Below the pieces are notes generated by a model that was not told the origin of the DNA, did not search any database, and was given only the letters and a program-made list of their open reading frames with translations. From Hymenobacter sp. BT188 (GTDB lineage Bacteria > Bacteroidota > Bacteroidia > Cytophagales > Hymenobacteraceae), in contig NZ_JACSCW010000003.1 of assembly GCF_014333585.1 (NCBI RefSeq), positions 760,881-824,880 of the forward strand: a stretch of 64,000 bases of DNA. The letters are read 5' to 3'. The translations under genes were made by a program, and so were the position numbers. Below are positions 1 through 8,336 of the stretch, one piece after another. The first letter of the stretch is position 1, and every line of letters begins with the position of its first letter.

Positions 1-671
1 GCTCCGATCCGAAAGCCATTGCCATTGCCGACAAGGTAATGACCGCCATGGGTGGCTACGACGCCTGGCGCAATACCCGCTACCTGGGCTGGAGCTTCTT
101 TGGGGGGCAATATCAGATCTGGGACAAGTACACCGGCGATTTTCACTGGGAACGCGACACGCTGGTAGCCAACTACAACCTGAACACGAAGAAAGGCGAA
201 GTGTACAGCCGCGGCCAGGATATTTCGGCCACGCCCGCCGGCCAAAAAGTGCTCGACCGCCTCATGCCCATCTGGATAAATAACTCCTACTGGCTTGTAA
301 TGCCCTTTAAGCTCAAAGACTCCGGCGTGACACTCACGTACAAAGGCGAAGGCAAAACCATGGACGGCGCCGCGGCCGATGTCCTGCAAATGACCTTCAA
401 AAATGTGGGCGTGACGCCCCAAAACCGCTACGAAGTGCTGGTAAATAAAGCCACCAACCTAGTAGAGGAATGGGCCTACTTCCCGAAGGCCACCGACGAG
501 CAGCCCGCCTTCCGCCGCCGCTGGAACGACTACAGCAAGCACGGTCAGCTCATGCTAGCCGCCGGCCGCGACGAAGCCACCAAACCCAGCCGCCTCGACA
601 ACATCGCCGCCGCCCAAACGATACCCGCCGGCGTGATGACCAGTAAAACGCCCGTTGAGAAGCTCAAGTAA
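1..671 (+). CDS. LolA-like / DUF6503-type protein, 5' truncated
   Basis: The reading frame is open from base 3 at the window edge to a TAA at 669-671, so the N-terminus lies outside the window; the ATG at 39 is internal. The visible 222 residues contain a pattern of MGGYDAW, a TRY..W.FFGGQ stretch and a WDKYTGDFHWERD segment. From memory this matches Bacteroidetes periplasmic proteins described as outer membrane lipoprotein-sorting-like (DUF6503, LolA fold). Such proteins are exported, but the signal peptide cannot be seen here. It converges on the next gene with a strong hairpin between. The family assignment is moderate and the molecular role is unknown. Confidence 0.6.
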   Translation, partial: SDPKAIAIADKVMTAMGGYDAWRNTRYLGWSFFGGQYQIWDKYTGDFHWERDTLVANYNLNTKKGEVYSRGQDISATPAGQKVLDRLMPIWINNSYWLVMPFKLKDSGVTLTYKGEGKTMDGAAADVLQMTFKNVGVTPQNRYEVLVNKATNLVEEWAYFPKATDEQPAFRRRWNDYSKHGQLMLAAGRDEATKPSRLDNIAAAQTIPAGVMTSKTPVEKLK

Positions 672-684
672 GAGCAGTAACAGC

Positions 685-750
685 AACGCCGCCGGGCAGC
701 GGCAGAGTGGCCAGAGTAATCCGACCATTCTGCCGCTGCCCGACGGCGTT
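685..750. terminator. Bidirectional hairpin between convergent genes
   Basis: The arms 685-706 and 729-750 pair over 22 bp with one mismatch. They lie between the converging LolA-like gene and the sorbosone-dehydrogenase-like gene. There is no clear T tract, so this is a hairpin-type transcript end by position rather than a classical terminator. Confidence 0.6.
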
Positions 751-780
751 GCGTTTGAGTACACCAAGATTTGTCTGCTA

Positions 781-2016
781 CTAGCGGCCTGTCTGCGTTT
801 TCTTCGGGGATTTGCCCCCCGGCGCGGCCCCGGCATACGCCACGCGGTAAATCACGCCGTTCGCGTCGTCGGACACTAGCAGGGAGCCGTCGGCGTGCTG
901 GGCGATGCCGCAGACACGGCCGAATTGCTCCTTGTTGTTATTCACCAGCCAGCCCGTCACGAAGTCCTCGAACTTATCGGGTTGGCCCTCGTCGTTGAAG
1001 TGTACGCGCACGATTTTGTAGCCGCTGGGCTCGGCGCGGTTCCAGGAGCCGTGCATGGTTACGAAGGCATCATTCTGATACTCCTTCGGAAATTGCCCCC
1101 CAGTGTTGAAAATCATGCCCAGCGGAGCCGAGTGAGCCGTGTAGAGCAGCTTGGGCTTCTCGGTTTTGGCCGCGTACTGCTCGTGGGTCAGGCCGCCCGG
1201 CGGCTCATCGGCGGGGTTGGCTTTGCCGTCGGCAAACACGAAGGGCCAGCCGTAATCGGCGCCTTCTTTTATCTCGTTTAGCTCCTCGCGCTGGTCTTCG
1301 TCGCCGAGCCAGTCAATGCCGTGGTCGAAGCCGTAGAGGACTTTGGTAGTGGGGTGCCAGCCGAAGCCGATGGTGTTGCGCAGCCCTTTGGCTACCACGC
1401 GCCGCCCCGAGCCGTCGGGCTTGATTTCCAGCAGCGTCGCATTCTCTTTGTTGGGCTCGTCGCAGGCGTTGCAGGTGCTGCCCACCGAGAGATAGAGCTT
1501 GCCATCGGGCCCGAAGTTGAGTGTGCGGTTGGGGTGCTGACCGGCGTCGGGTAGGTCTTTATAAAGGGTTTTTAACTCGCTGAGCGTGCCATCGGCCTTC
1601 ACATCGGCGGCGTACACTTCGCGTACGGCGGCTATGTAGAGCTTGCCGTCTTTTAGGGCCAGCCCGTGCAGATTATCGCGCTGCGCTACTTGCTTGGTGA
1701 GGTCGGCTTTACCGTCTTTGTTTGTATCGCGCAGCAGCGTGACGGTGCCTTTGTCGCGGTTGCTCACGTACACGTCGCCGTTGGGAGCTACTACCAGCAT
1801 CCGGGGCTTTTCGAGCTTGTCGGCAAACTTGGTAACGGCAAAACCGGAGGGTGCTTTAAGCTGCGCCACGTTGGCGTCAGTGGCTTCCACCTGGCCGGGC
1901 TTGAAGATATTGCCTTTGTAAGAAGCTGTCACGGTTTTCTGGTAATCGTTCTGGGCAGCAGCAGTGAGAGCCGAGCAAAGCGCCGCAGCCGTAAGCGTAT
2001 TTTTAAGAATGGGCAT
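781..2016 (-). CDS. PQQ-dependent sugar (L-sorbosone) dehydrogenase-like protein
   Basis: A 411-residue exported protein. Residues 1-22 form a signal peptide ending AAAQ. The mature part shows repeated beta-propeller blade motifs of the type PNGDVYVSN, LKDGKLYIA and GPDGKLYLSVG, and then the family hallmark DHGIDWLGDEDQREELNEI followed by GADYGWPF. These are typical of the glucose/sorbosone dehydrogenase (GSDH) family, six-bladed propellers that bind PQQ and oxidise sugars in the periplasm. A CNAC cysteine pair lies within the fourth blade region. Whether PQQ is actually bound and which sugar is used cannot be told from the sequence. The gene appears to be transcribed alone. Confidence 0.8.
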   Translation of the reverse strand: MPILKNTLTAAALCSALTAAAQNDYQKTVTASYKGNIFKPGQVEATDANVAQLKAPSGFAVTKFADKLEKPRMLVVAPNGDVYVSNRDKGTVTLLRDTNKDGKADLTKQVAQRDNLHGLALKDGKLYIAAVREVYAADVKADGTLSELKTLYKDLPDAGQHPNRTLNFGPDGKLYLSVGSTCNACDEPNKENATLLEIKPDGSGRRVVAKGLRNTIGFGWHPTTKVLYGFDHGIDWLGDEDQREELNEIKEGADYGWPFVFADGKANPADEPPGGLTHEQYAAKTEKPKLLYTAHSAPLGMIFNTGGQFPKEYQNDAFVTMHGSWNRAEPSGYKIVRVHFNDEGQPDKFEDFVTGWLVNNNKEQFGRVCGIAQHADGSLLVSDDANGVIYRVAYAGAAPGGKSPKKTQTGR

Positions 2017-2065
2017 AGCTGAATAGATGAGGTCGTTCTATTCAACTCGACAATACCAGGTTGGG

Positions 2066-2743
2066 TTACGAAAAGACTGAAGCTGCTAGCTTTCTTGCTG
2101 ACATAATTACAAGTGCTAATCCTGCGATAAACCAAGGGGAGAAGTCTGACAATTGCAGGTTGTATTTGAGTATTAATTTGTCAAACGCTTCCTTAAGCGG
2201 TACAGAAGCATCAAAATATTCTCCTGTATCAGTTCCACAAGATATTAAAACGCCTCTTTGGGGTACTTCCAATACATATAATGTTGTAACAGGCGTACGC
2301 ATATCTAATGTATATTTTCTCACACCAATTTCATTTAAGTAAGAAAGTGCTTTTATCATGTATTCATACTTAGCATTCTCACCAAAATGGATTCTCGTGC
2401 CGCGAACAGAATCTGCTGAATTATGGAAACTCAATATATTCTGCCTAGCTAATTGCCAGCTATACCAATCACAAAACGTATTGCCAGTTATTTGAAAATT
2501 AGTCCACTTCCGCATGCTCACTAGTTCTTGATTAGATAACCAGTACTTTCTTTCATGTTCATCTGTTGGAGGATGAAGTTTAAGTGTTGTCATTTGTAGA
2601 ACGGCCTTAGTGCGTTCCTTTACAATCGGCGCAATCACCCCACACCCCAGCAACAGCAGAAACGCCAGCGCCAGCAGGCCCGGCGGAAGCAGCAATTTGC
2701 GACGGTGGCGGCGCGGGATGTAGAGCATGATTGGCGGTGGCAA
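2066..2743 (-). CDS. Hypothetical membrane-anchored protein
   Basis: A 225-residue protein that I do not recognise. It has a basic N-terminus, then a hydrophobic segment at about residues 17-38 (anchor or signal, ending near a GCG), a hydrophilic body of about 150 residues, and a second hydrophobic segment near the C-terminus (WFIAGLALVIMSA). Two membrane segments with a periplasmic or cytosolic domain between them is the simplest topology. An alternative start is the Met at residue 6. The body of the gene is visibly richer in A and T than its neighbours, which suggests acquisition or relaxed selection. It ends about 50 bp upstream of the sorbosone-dehydrogenase-like gene. Confidence 0.6.
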   Translation of the reverse strand: MPPPIMLYIPRRHRRKLLLPPGLLALAFLLLLGCGVIAPIVKERTKAVLQMTTLKLHPPTDEHERKYWLSNQELVSMRKWTNFQITGNTFCDWYSWQLARQNILSFHNSADSVRGTRIHFGENAKYEYMIKALSYLNEIGVRKYTLDMRTPVTTLYVLEVPQRGVLISCGTDTGEYFDASVPLKEAFDKLILKYNLQLSDFSPWFIAGLALVIMSARKLAASVFS

Positions 2744-2800
2744 GTGGCTTGCTGTAAGGTAAGAAGAAGCAAAGATTCCTTAGCTGATTTCAATTTAGAA

Positions 2801-3003
2801 CGTCATGCAGAGCATAGCGAAGCATCTCGCGTGGGGTCGTTGCAATACTAACTGTCATGCTGAGCGAAGTCGAAGCATATCTCCCGCTTCGTTGTGATGA
2901 CATTGATTACTAACCAGTAGAGATGCTTCGACTTCGCTCAGCATGACCACCTTGTAATTACCTATGTCAGCACGCGAGATGCTTCGCTGCCGCTCAGCAT
3001 GAC
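2801..3003. repeat. Nested REP-like inverted repeats (four units)
   Basis: Four copies of a unit of about 30 bp with the core GCGAAGCATCTCGCGTG or a variant: 2802-2832 and 2854-2883 forward, 2919-2946 and 2971-3003 inverted. The outer pair (first and fourth) and the inner pair (second and third) are each close reverse complements, so the block can fold as nested hairpins. A further pair lies at 21931-22022. The block fills the gap between divergent genes. This is a dispersed intergenic repeat family, probably REP-like. Confidence 0.85.
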
Positions 3004-3106
3004 TGCCTAGTAGGTATTAGGAGGTTTTAAAATTAGTCTGGGGGGCTTTTTTCCAACCTGCCCGGCGGCTTTCCCGTTCGGGCAAGGGTTACGCTACACT
3101 TCCTCA

Positions 3107-5239
3107 ATGCTTACTCGTTACTGCCGGCTACTGCCGCTGCTGTTGCTGCTTCAGCTTCCCCTGCACGCCCAAACTCCTGATACGGCCCGCGCCGTGCGCC
3201 TGCCCGAGGCCACGGTGGTCGGCTACGGCCAGAACCTGCCGCTGCGGCGCACGGCGGCCGGCGTGAGCGTGCTTGATGCCACTGTTATCGACCGCTTCAA
3301 CCAGACTTCACTTACCCAAGCCGTAAACACGCTGCCGGGCGTGCGGCTGGAGGAGCGGGCCACGGCCAGCTACCGGCTTAGTGTGCGCGGCAGCACGCTC
3401 CGCTCGCCGTTTGGGGTGCGCAATGTGAAGCTGTACTACAATGATATTCCCTTCACCGAAGCCAGTGGCAGCAGTCCGCTTAATCTGCTTGACCCGGCCT
3501 CAATCGGAAGAATTGAGGTGATAAAGGGCCCGGCCGGCAGCGTGTACGGGGCCGGAACCGGCGGTGCGGTGCTGCTGAGTACCCGTCGGCCCTTGCCCGG
3601 CGAGGCGCGGGTGCAGGCAGGCTTCACGGCTGGCAGCTTTGGGCTGCGGCGCTACTCGGTGGCGGCCGAAACGGGCTCGGCCACGGCTACCCTGCGTGCT
3701 CAGTACACCCGCCAAACCCTCGACGGCTACCGCCAGAACAGCGCCCTGCGCCGCGACGTGCTGACTCTGGACGGGGAATTTACTCCTTCTGATAAGCAAA
3801 CGGTTTCCGTTCATGCCCTTTACACCGATCTGGACTACGAGATACCCGGCAGCCTGACCAGGGCACAGTTTGAGCAAAACCCGCGGCAGGCGCGGCCAAC
3901 CATAGGCACTCAGCTCGGTACCGTGGATCAGCAGGCTGGCTACGCCTCCCGAACGGCGCTGCTGGGCGTCACGCACGACTACCGATTCAACAGCCGCTGG
4001 TCGAATAAGACCACCCTGTACACCACGGCTACAACTATCAAAACGCCGTTCTTGACGGATTTGGAGCGCAATACGTCGCTCGGCTGGGGCGGACGCTCAG
4101 TATTTGGTTACCGGGCCGCACTAGCGGGCCGCTTGCTGCGTCTGAGCGCGGGGGGCGAATTTCAGAACAGCTTCGAAGATGCGCGCAATTACCAGAACCG
4201 GCGCGGTACGCCCGGCCCCTTGCGCTACGATGACGAAATCAGTACCAGCGTGGGCTTCGGTTTCGCGCAAGCCGATTGGGAATTGCCCGCCGAGTTTCTG
4301 CTAACCGCCGGGGCCAGTCTGAATGGCCTGCGCTACCGCATTGCCCGGGTATCGGATGCGGCGGCGCGGCCGGATAGCTTCGCGTTTCGGCGCAACTTTC
4401 AGCCGGTGGTGTCGCCGCGGCTGGCATTGCTTAAGGAAATTACCCCCCAGGTGTCGGCCTACGCCAGCGTGAGTAGTGGATTTTCGTCCCCCAGCGAGGA
4501 GGAAATTCGACCTTCTGATGGTAGCCTGAACCGGGACCTGAAAGCTGAGCGTGGCACAAGCTACGAGCTAGGTACGCGGGGTAGCTTGTTCAATAACCGC
4601 CTCGTCTTCGACGTGGCTTTGTTTGATTTTCGATTGAAGGAGACCATCGTCACGCGCACCACGGAGGCAGGCGTCAACGTGTTTTTCAACTCCGGCTCCA
4701 CCCGCCAGCGCGGCATCGAAGCTGCCCTCAGCGGCTGGCTTTGGCGGGTGTGGCGCCCATCCGATAGTCCGGTGGACGACCCGACCTTCGACCTGCCCAT
4801 GGTGGCCCGCAACGACGAAGGCCTGCGCGTGTGGGCCAGCTACGCCTACAATCATTTTCGCTTCCGCGACTACCAGCAGGGCGACCAGGACTACAGTGGC
4901 AACCGCCTCACCGGCACAGCGCCACACACGCTCACCGCTGGGGCCAATGTGGGCTTGTGGGGCCTATACCTCACGCCCACGCTCAGTCACCAGGCCCAAA
5001 TTCCCCTCAACGATGCCAACACCGTAAATGCGGCCGGCTACTGGACCTTTGCCACGCGTGCCGGCTGGCGCCGGGTGCTGGGGGGCAAATTGGAAGCCGA
5101 CGTCTTCGCCGGTATCGAAAATGCCACCGACCGGCGCTACAGCCTCGGCAACGATCTGAACGCGTTTGGGCAGCGCTATTTCCAGCCCGCTCCCGGTCGA
5201 AACTGGTATAGCGGCGTGCAATTAGGCTGGCGGTGGTAA
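3107..5239 (+). CDS. TonB-dependent outer membrane receptor
   Basis: A 710-residue outer membrane transporter. Residues 1-22 form a signal peptide (LLLLLQLPLHAQ). A plug domain follows at about residues 35-160 with the typical TLPGVRLEE, LSVRGS, YYNDIPFT and IEVIKGPAGSVYGAGTGG motifs, then a beta-barrel of about 550 residues ending in an aromatic residue (LGWRW). It takes energy from TonB to import a ligand such as a siderophore, vitamin or metal chelate. There is no N-terminal carboxypeptidase-like domain and no SusD partner, so this is a simple FecA/CirA-like receptor rather than a SusC polysaccharide system. The substrate is unknown: no riboswitch or Fur-like site was seen upstream. Confidence 0.9.
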   Translation: MLTRYCRLLPLLLLLQLPLHAQTPDTARAVRLPEATVVGYGQNLPLRRTAAGVSVLDATVIDRFNQTSLTQAVNTLPGVRLEERATASYRLSVRGSTLRSPFGVRNVKLYYNDIPFTEASGSSPLNLLDPASIGRIEVIKGPAGSVYGAGTGGAVLLSTRRPLPGEARVQAGFTAGSFGLRRYSVAAETGSATATLRAQYTRQTLDGYRQNSALRRDVLTLDGEFTPSDKQTVSVHALYTDLDYEIPGSLTRAQFEQNPRQARPTIGTQLGTVDQQAGYASRTALLGVTHDYRFNSRWSNKTTLYTTATTIKTPFLTDLERNTSLGWGGRSVFGYRAALAGRLLRLSAGGEFQNSFEDARNYQNRRGTPGPLRYDDEISTSVGFGFAQADWELPAEFLLTAGASLNGLRYRIARVSDAAARPDSFAFRRNFQPVVSPRLALLKEITPQVSAYASVSSGFSSPSEEEIRPSDGSLNRDLKAERGTSYELGTRGSLFNNRLVFDVALFDFRLKETIVTRTTEAGVNVFFNSGSTRQRGIEAALSGWLWRVWRPSDSPVDDPTFDLPMVARNDEGLRVWASYAYNHFRFRDYQQGDQDYSGNRLTGTAPHTLTAGANVGLWGLYLTPTLSHQAQIPLNDANTVNAAGYWTFATRAGWRRVLGGKLEADVFAGIENATDRRYSLGNDLNAFGQRYFQPAPGRNWYSGVQLGWRW

Positions 5240-5299
5240 GCAACCTGGCGTAGAAGCACAGCCGCTTTTCTTGACGATAAAACCCCTTCTGGCTGAAGC

Positions 5300-6118
5300 T
5301 TACGGCTGAGCCGGCAATACCAGCACCGGGCCCAGACTGTCACGTACCACTCGCGCCGATACGCTTTGGTAAAACATCCGTTGCAGAATGCTGTGCTGCC
5401 TTGCAATAAGAATGAGCAAGCCCGCGCCATCCTCTTCTACCGCCGCCAAAATACCCTCCACCGGGTGTAAGTGGCGCTGCCCGCGCATCGTGACGCGCTG
5501 AAAACCAGCCGTCAGGCCGCTTCTCTCTACTTGCTGACAAGCGAGCGAGGAATTGTCGTCGTCCTCGGGCTCCACCACGTGCGTAACATTTATGGCAGCG
5601 TTGAAGGCGCTCAGCAGATTCTGACCAAACGCTACTATCTGCGGGCTCAGCGAAAATGGCTGATTATCGGCTCCAATGACTACGCGACCCAGATTTGGCC
5701 TGGCTAGGGACGTAACAGGCACCACTAGCAGCGGCACAGGCGTATGGCGCAGCAGGTTCAACGAGGTAGTGTCGATGAGCTCATCGGGCTTGTTGTAATC
5801 GGGGCGGCCCAGCACTATGAGTTGAGGCTGGTGCTGGGCTACAGCTGCCGCAACGGCGTCCTCCAGCAAATCGTTGGAAATATCTACCGTGACGGGCACC
5901 GTTAGCCCCGCCGTACGACTGCTTAGTTCGGTAGCGATTTCGCCCTCACTTCGGTGCGGAATGCGGCCGCTTAAAGCTTCCGGATCGAGCAGGGAAGTGC
6001 GGCGTACGTGCAGCAACACGATGGGCGCCTGCAACTCTACGGCAATAGCGGCGGCGTAGGTCAGGGCGAGGTCGGCGGCGGGCGTAAAATCGGTGAGCAG
6101 TAGGAGAGGAGCAGGCAT
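5300..6118 (-). CDS. Universal stress protein, tandem UspA domains
   Basis: A 272-residue cytosolic protein from the ATG at 6118; a GTG nine bases further upstream (6127) would add three residues. It begins with the UspA signature LLLLTDFTPAADLALTYAAA and has two UspA-like halves, roughly 1-140 and 145-272, each ending in a hydrophobic strand (VPLLVVPV and GPVLVLPAQ). The G-2x-G-9x-G(S/T) nucleotide-binding pattern is not intact in either half, suggesting the non-ATP-binding class. Tandem Usp proteins of this size are common in Cytophagales and are linked to general stress survival. It converges on the TonB receptor gene. Confidence 0.85.
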   Translation of the reverse strand: MPAPLLLLTDFTPAADLALTYAAAIAVELQAPIVLLHVRRTSLLDPEALSGRIPHRSEGEIATELSSRTAGLTVPVTVDISNDLLEDAVAAAVAQHQPQLIVLGRPDYNKPDELIDTTSLNLLRHTPVPLLVVPVTSLARPNLGRVVIGADNQPFSLSPQIVAFGQNLLSAFNAAINVTHVVEPEDDDNSSLACQQVERSGLTAGFQRVTMRGQRHLHPVEGILAAVEEDGAGLLILIARQHSILQRMFYQSVSARVVRDSLGPVLVLPAQP

Positions 6119-6274
6119 AAGAAGCACGTGAGGAGGCTAATGTATCTATTGCTATACGCCGCCGCTGCCCTCAAGATGCCTTCCCGATGGCAATGGGCCA
6201 GCTGGGGGGCTTTTTGGATAAGGAAGGCGCGTTCAGCGGTAAGGCAAGTAAGAGAAAGAAATTGAAACGCGGTC

Positions 6275-6769
6275 TTAAGCGCCTACTATAGCGCTGCGAC
6301 GCTCCAGCAGCACCGTGTCGCGCCACACGCCGGTCAGCTTCCCGATGCGCTCGCGCCGACCCATCACCCGGAAGCCGTGAGTTTCGTGCAGATGAATGCT
6401 GGCCGTATTCTCGGGAAAAATACTTGCCTGCAAGGTCCAGATACCGTTTTTCTCTGACTGGACTATCAGCGCGCCCAGCAGCTGCCGGCCCACGCCCTGC
6501 CCTCGGGCGGCATCGGCTACATACACACTCACCTCCGCCACGCCCCCATACACGCACCGCCCCGACACCGGCGACAGAGCCGCCCAGCCCAGCACGTTGC
6601 TGTCGGCATCCGTAGCCACCAGCCGACTATGCGCCAGATGTCCCGCATCCCAGGTTTCCCAGCTCGGGCTTTGGGTTTCGAACGTGGCGTTGCCGGTGGC
6701 AATTCCTTGCTTATAAATGGCTTCTACAGCAGGCCAATGAGCGGCCGTAAGGGTAGATAGTGTTGACAT
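6275..6769 (-). CDS. GNAT acetyltransferase, phosphinothricin/methionine-sulfoximine type
   Basis: From the ATG at 6769 this encodes 164 residues (MSTLSTLTAAHW); the longer frame upstream lacks family similarity. Motifs typical of the Pat/Bar/MddA branch of GNAT enzymes are seen: IYKQGIATGNATFET, GWAALSPVSG, AEVSVYVADAARGQGVGRQL (acetyl-CoA loop RGQGVG), GIWTLQASIFPENTASI and GVWRDTVLLERRS. Members acetylate the amino group of phosphinothricin or methionine sulfoximine using acetyl-CoA. The native substrate here is not known. It appears monocistronic. Confidence 0.85.
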   Translation of the reverse strand: MSTLSTLTAAHWPAVEAIYKQGIATGNATFETQSPSWETWDAGHLAHSRLVATDADSNVLGWAALSPVSGRCVYGGVAEVSVYVADAARGQGVGRQLLGALIVQSEKNGIWTLQASIFPENTASIHLHETHGFRVMGRRERIGKLTGVWRDTVLLERRSAIVGA

Positions 6770-6970
6770 GAGCGTGAAAAAAAGTGCACAAATTACGCAT
6801 GGTCTCAATACGCTAATTATGTTGCAGTGCATTGAGGCCATGCATAATCTGTGCAAGTATACCAGTACTTCGTCTTCATCAAAAGCCTCGATTCAGCAGG
6901 CTGGATTGTTCGTGCGGAATGGGCTAATAATAAGCTTCAGTTCCTTCGCTAAACCATTATTAAAGCGCAT

Positions 6971-7005
6971 AAAAAAGCCCCCTAAGAATATGCTGGGGGG
7001 CTTTT
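6971..7005 (-). terminator. Terminator of the 79-residue acidic protein gene
   Basis: A stem built from AGCCCCC and GGGGGCT arms flanked by A/T tracts, with the T tract on the minus strand, directly after the minus-strand gene that ends at 7027. Confidence 0.75.
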
Positions 7006-7026
7006 ATGTAATACAGACTTTAGATT

Positions 7027-7266
7027 TTAGTCCTCATCCTCATCCGATGCTTGTTTGGCGCCGGGGTTCATGCGCTCATCCGTCATGTCAGACGTGTCCT
7101 CATCGGGCGTGGTTCCATCCAACACCTGGCCGTAGGTGGCGGCGTCGAGCATGGCGGCCGAGCCAGCGCTTTCGTCGGAGGCGGCGTCTACGCGGGGCGC
7201 ATCGGTGGGCTGAGTGGCGGCGGGATTAATCTTCTGGTTGCTGGCTTGTTCTTCGGGCGTTTTCAT
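7027..7266 (-). CDS. Small acidic hydrophilic protein, paralogue A
   Basis: A 79-residue protein, strongly acidic and without hydrophobic segments; likely disordered and cytosolic. Residues 39-50 (MLDAATYGQVLD) followed by an SDMTDERMNP-type tail match residues 79-90 (MLDRETHGQLLD) and an SDSVINP tail in the 122-residue protein encoded at 8337-8705. The two therefore share a C-terminal motif and are probably paralogues. It has its own terminator. I know of no function; similar short acidic proteins accumulate under stress in some bacteria, but that is only an analogy. Confidence 0.65.
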   Translation of the reverse strand: MKTPEEQASNQKINPAATQPTDAPRVDAASDESAGSAAMLDAATYGQVLDGTTPDEDTSDMTDERMNPGAKQASDEDED

Positions 7267-7293
7267 TGGGGCGTTAGTTTCAGAGTGAAAGAT

Positions 7294-7330
7294 AAAGCCG
7301 GGCCTCGCACCTAGCGATACCCGGCTTTTT
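7294..7330. terminator. Terminator downstream of the 148-residue acidic protein gene
   Basis: The arms AAAGCCGGG (7294-7302) and CCCGGCTTT (7320-7328) have T-rich flanks in both directions. It lies just beyond the stop of the minus-strand gene ending at 7350. Confidence 0.7.
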
Positions 7331-7349
7331 CCGGAAAATTGGCGTCAGC

Positions 7350-7796
7350 TTAATTAGCGGCCGGGCGATAGTCTTCGTCCGTATCAATGTCGGCCTGCGT
7401 GGTGCGGTTGGCGGGCTCGGCGGTTTCCCAGTTGCGGGTACCGCTGCCGTAGCGCGGATCGTCGAGCTTGGCAGCCTCGCGCCGGTCGTCCGATTCGTCG
7501 TTCATGGTAGCGCGCACAGCCTCATTGTTCAGGTTTTGAGGTGCCGAGCCCCGTTGGTCGGGGGCTGGCGTGCTCGATGCGGCGGCGCCATGGTTAGCGC
7601 CCGCGGCTACCGGACCGTTCATTTCCTCATCGGAGAGGGGAGCATGACCAAAATCGCCGTAGTTAGGCGTATCCGAATTCTGGGTTGACCGCTGACCAAC
7701 GGGCTTGTTGGCCAACTTGGCACCTATTTTTTCATTTTCGGCCAACGGGCGGTTGTTATTATCGTCCGTATTTGGCTCATCTGCTTGTGTTTTCAT
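7350..7796 (-). CDS. Small acidic hydrophilic protein
   Basis: A 148-residue protein rich in Asp, Asn, Glu, Ala and Pro, with no membrane segment, signal peptide or recognised domain. It is like its neighbours at 7027 and 8337 in composition, N-terminus (MKT or MKD start) and orientation, though I cannot align the shared MLDxxTxGQ motif in it. It is likely an intrinsically disordered cytosolic protein. All three genes lie on the minus strand within 1.7 kb, interrupted only by a plus-strand acetyltransferase-like gene, and each has its own terminator, so they are probably separate units. Confidence 0.6.
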   Translation of the reverse strand: MKTQADEPNTDDNNNRPLAENEKIGAKLANKPVGQRSTQNSDTPNYGDFGHAPLSDEEMNGPVAAGANHGAAASSTPAPDQRGSAPQNLNNEAVRATMNDESDDRREAAKLDDPRYGSGTRNWETAEPANRTTQADIDTDEDYRPAAN

Positions 7797-7980
7797 AGAA
7801 GAGGTGGAGTGAGGTGTGAAGATGCAGCAAGATACTTGGTATCAAGCAACTAGTTGGCTAGTACGCAAAAGCGAGGTTGAAGGGTCAACAAAATTCCACC
7901 CATTTGGCCTCAGCCGCGTAGGGAGTAACAAGTTGCCATACTACTCAGACTGTCTTTTCCCGTTTTAAATTTTCAATCAC

Positions 7981-8265
7981 ATGGCCGTTTCCGTCATTCA
8001 TAATCAGGAAGATCAATCTTTTTACGCCACCGTTCATGGCTACGAAGCCGAACTGGCTTACAGCCTGCCCGCTGCCGATACCATTGATTTCACGCATACG
8101 TTCGTGGATGAAAATCTGCGCGGCCAGGGAGTGGGCGAAGAAATGGCCCGCACTGCTTTGAACTACGCCCGCGACCAAAATTTCAAGGTGCTGACTAGCT
8201 GTCATTTTGTGGAAGCCTTCGTGAAGCGTAATCAGGCTGAATACGAAGACTTAATATCAAAATAA
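7981..8265 (+). CDS. YjdJ-type GNAT-family N-acetyltransferase
   Basis: A 94-residue single-domain protein. It contains DFTHTFVDENLRGQGVGEEM followed by A..AL.YAR and a VLTSCHFV strand. The RGQGVG loop binds acetyl-CoA. This is the minimal YjdJ-type GNAT fold of about 90-95 residues, so the length is as expected. The substrate is unknown. Its TAA lies inside the first arm of a 25-bp perfect hairpin terminator. Confidence 0.85.
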   Translation: MAVSVIHNQEDQSFYATVHGYEAELAYSLPAADTIDFTHTFVDENLRGQGVGEEMARTALNYARDQNFKVLTSCHFVEAFVKRNQAEYEDLISK

Positions 8266-8316
8266 AGCCTGTGGGTGGCGCGAACGGTGTAGTTCGCGCC
8301 ACCCACAGGCTTTATT
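8261..8316. terminator. Perfect 25-bp palindromic terminator, bidirectional
   Basis: The arms 8261-8285 and 8292-8316 are perfect reverse complements with a 6-nt loop. The ends are A/T rich on both sides, so it can serve both the plus-strand acetyltransferase gene and the minus-strand acidic protein gene ending at 8337. The stop codon of the former is part of the stem. Confidence 0.9.
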
Positions 8317-8336
8317 TCAGTAATAAGAAAAGCGGT

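Noticed and set aside
3010..3106. A cobalamin-type riboswitch before the TonB receptor gene
   Set aside because: The B12 box and stem features could not be found in the short leader; the region holds only a lone G6C motif and a small GC-rich hairpin.
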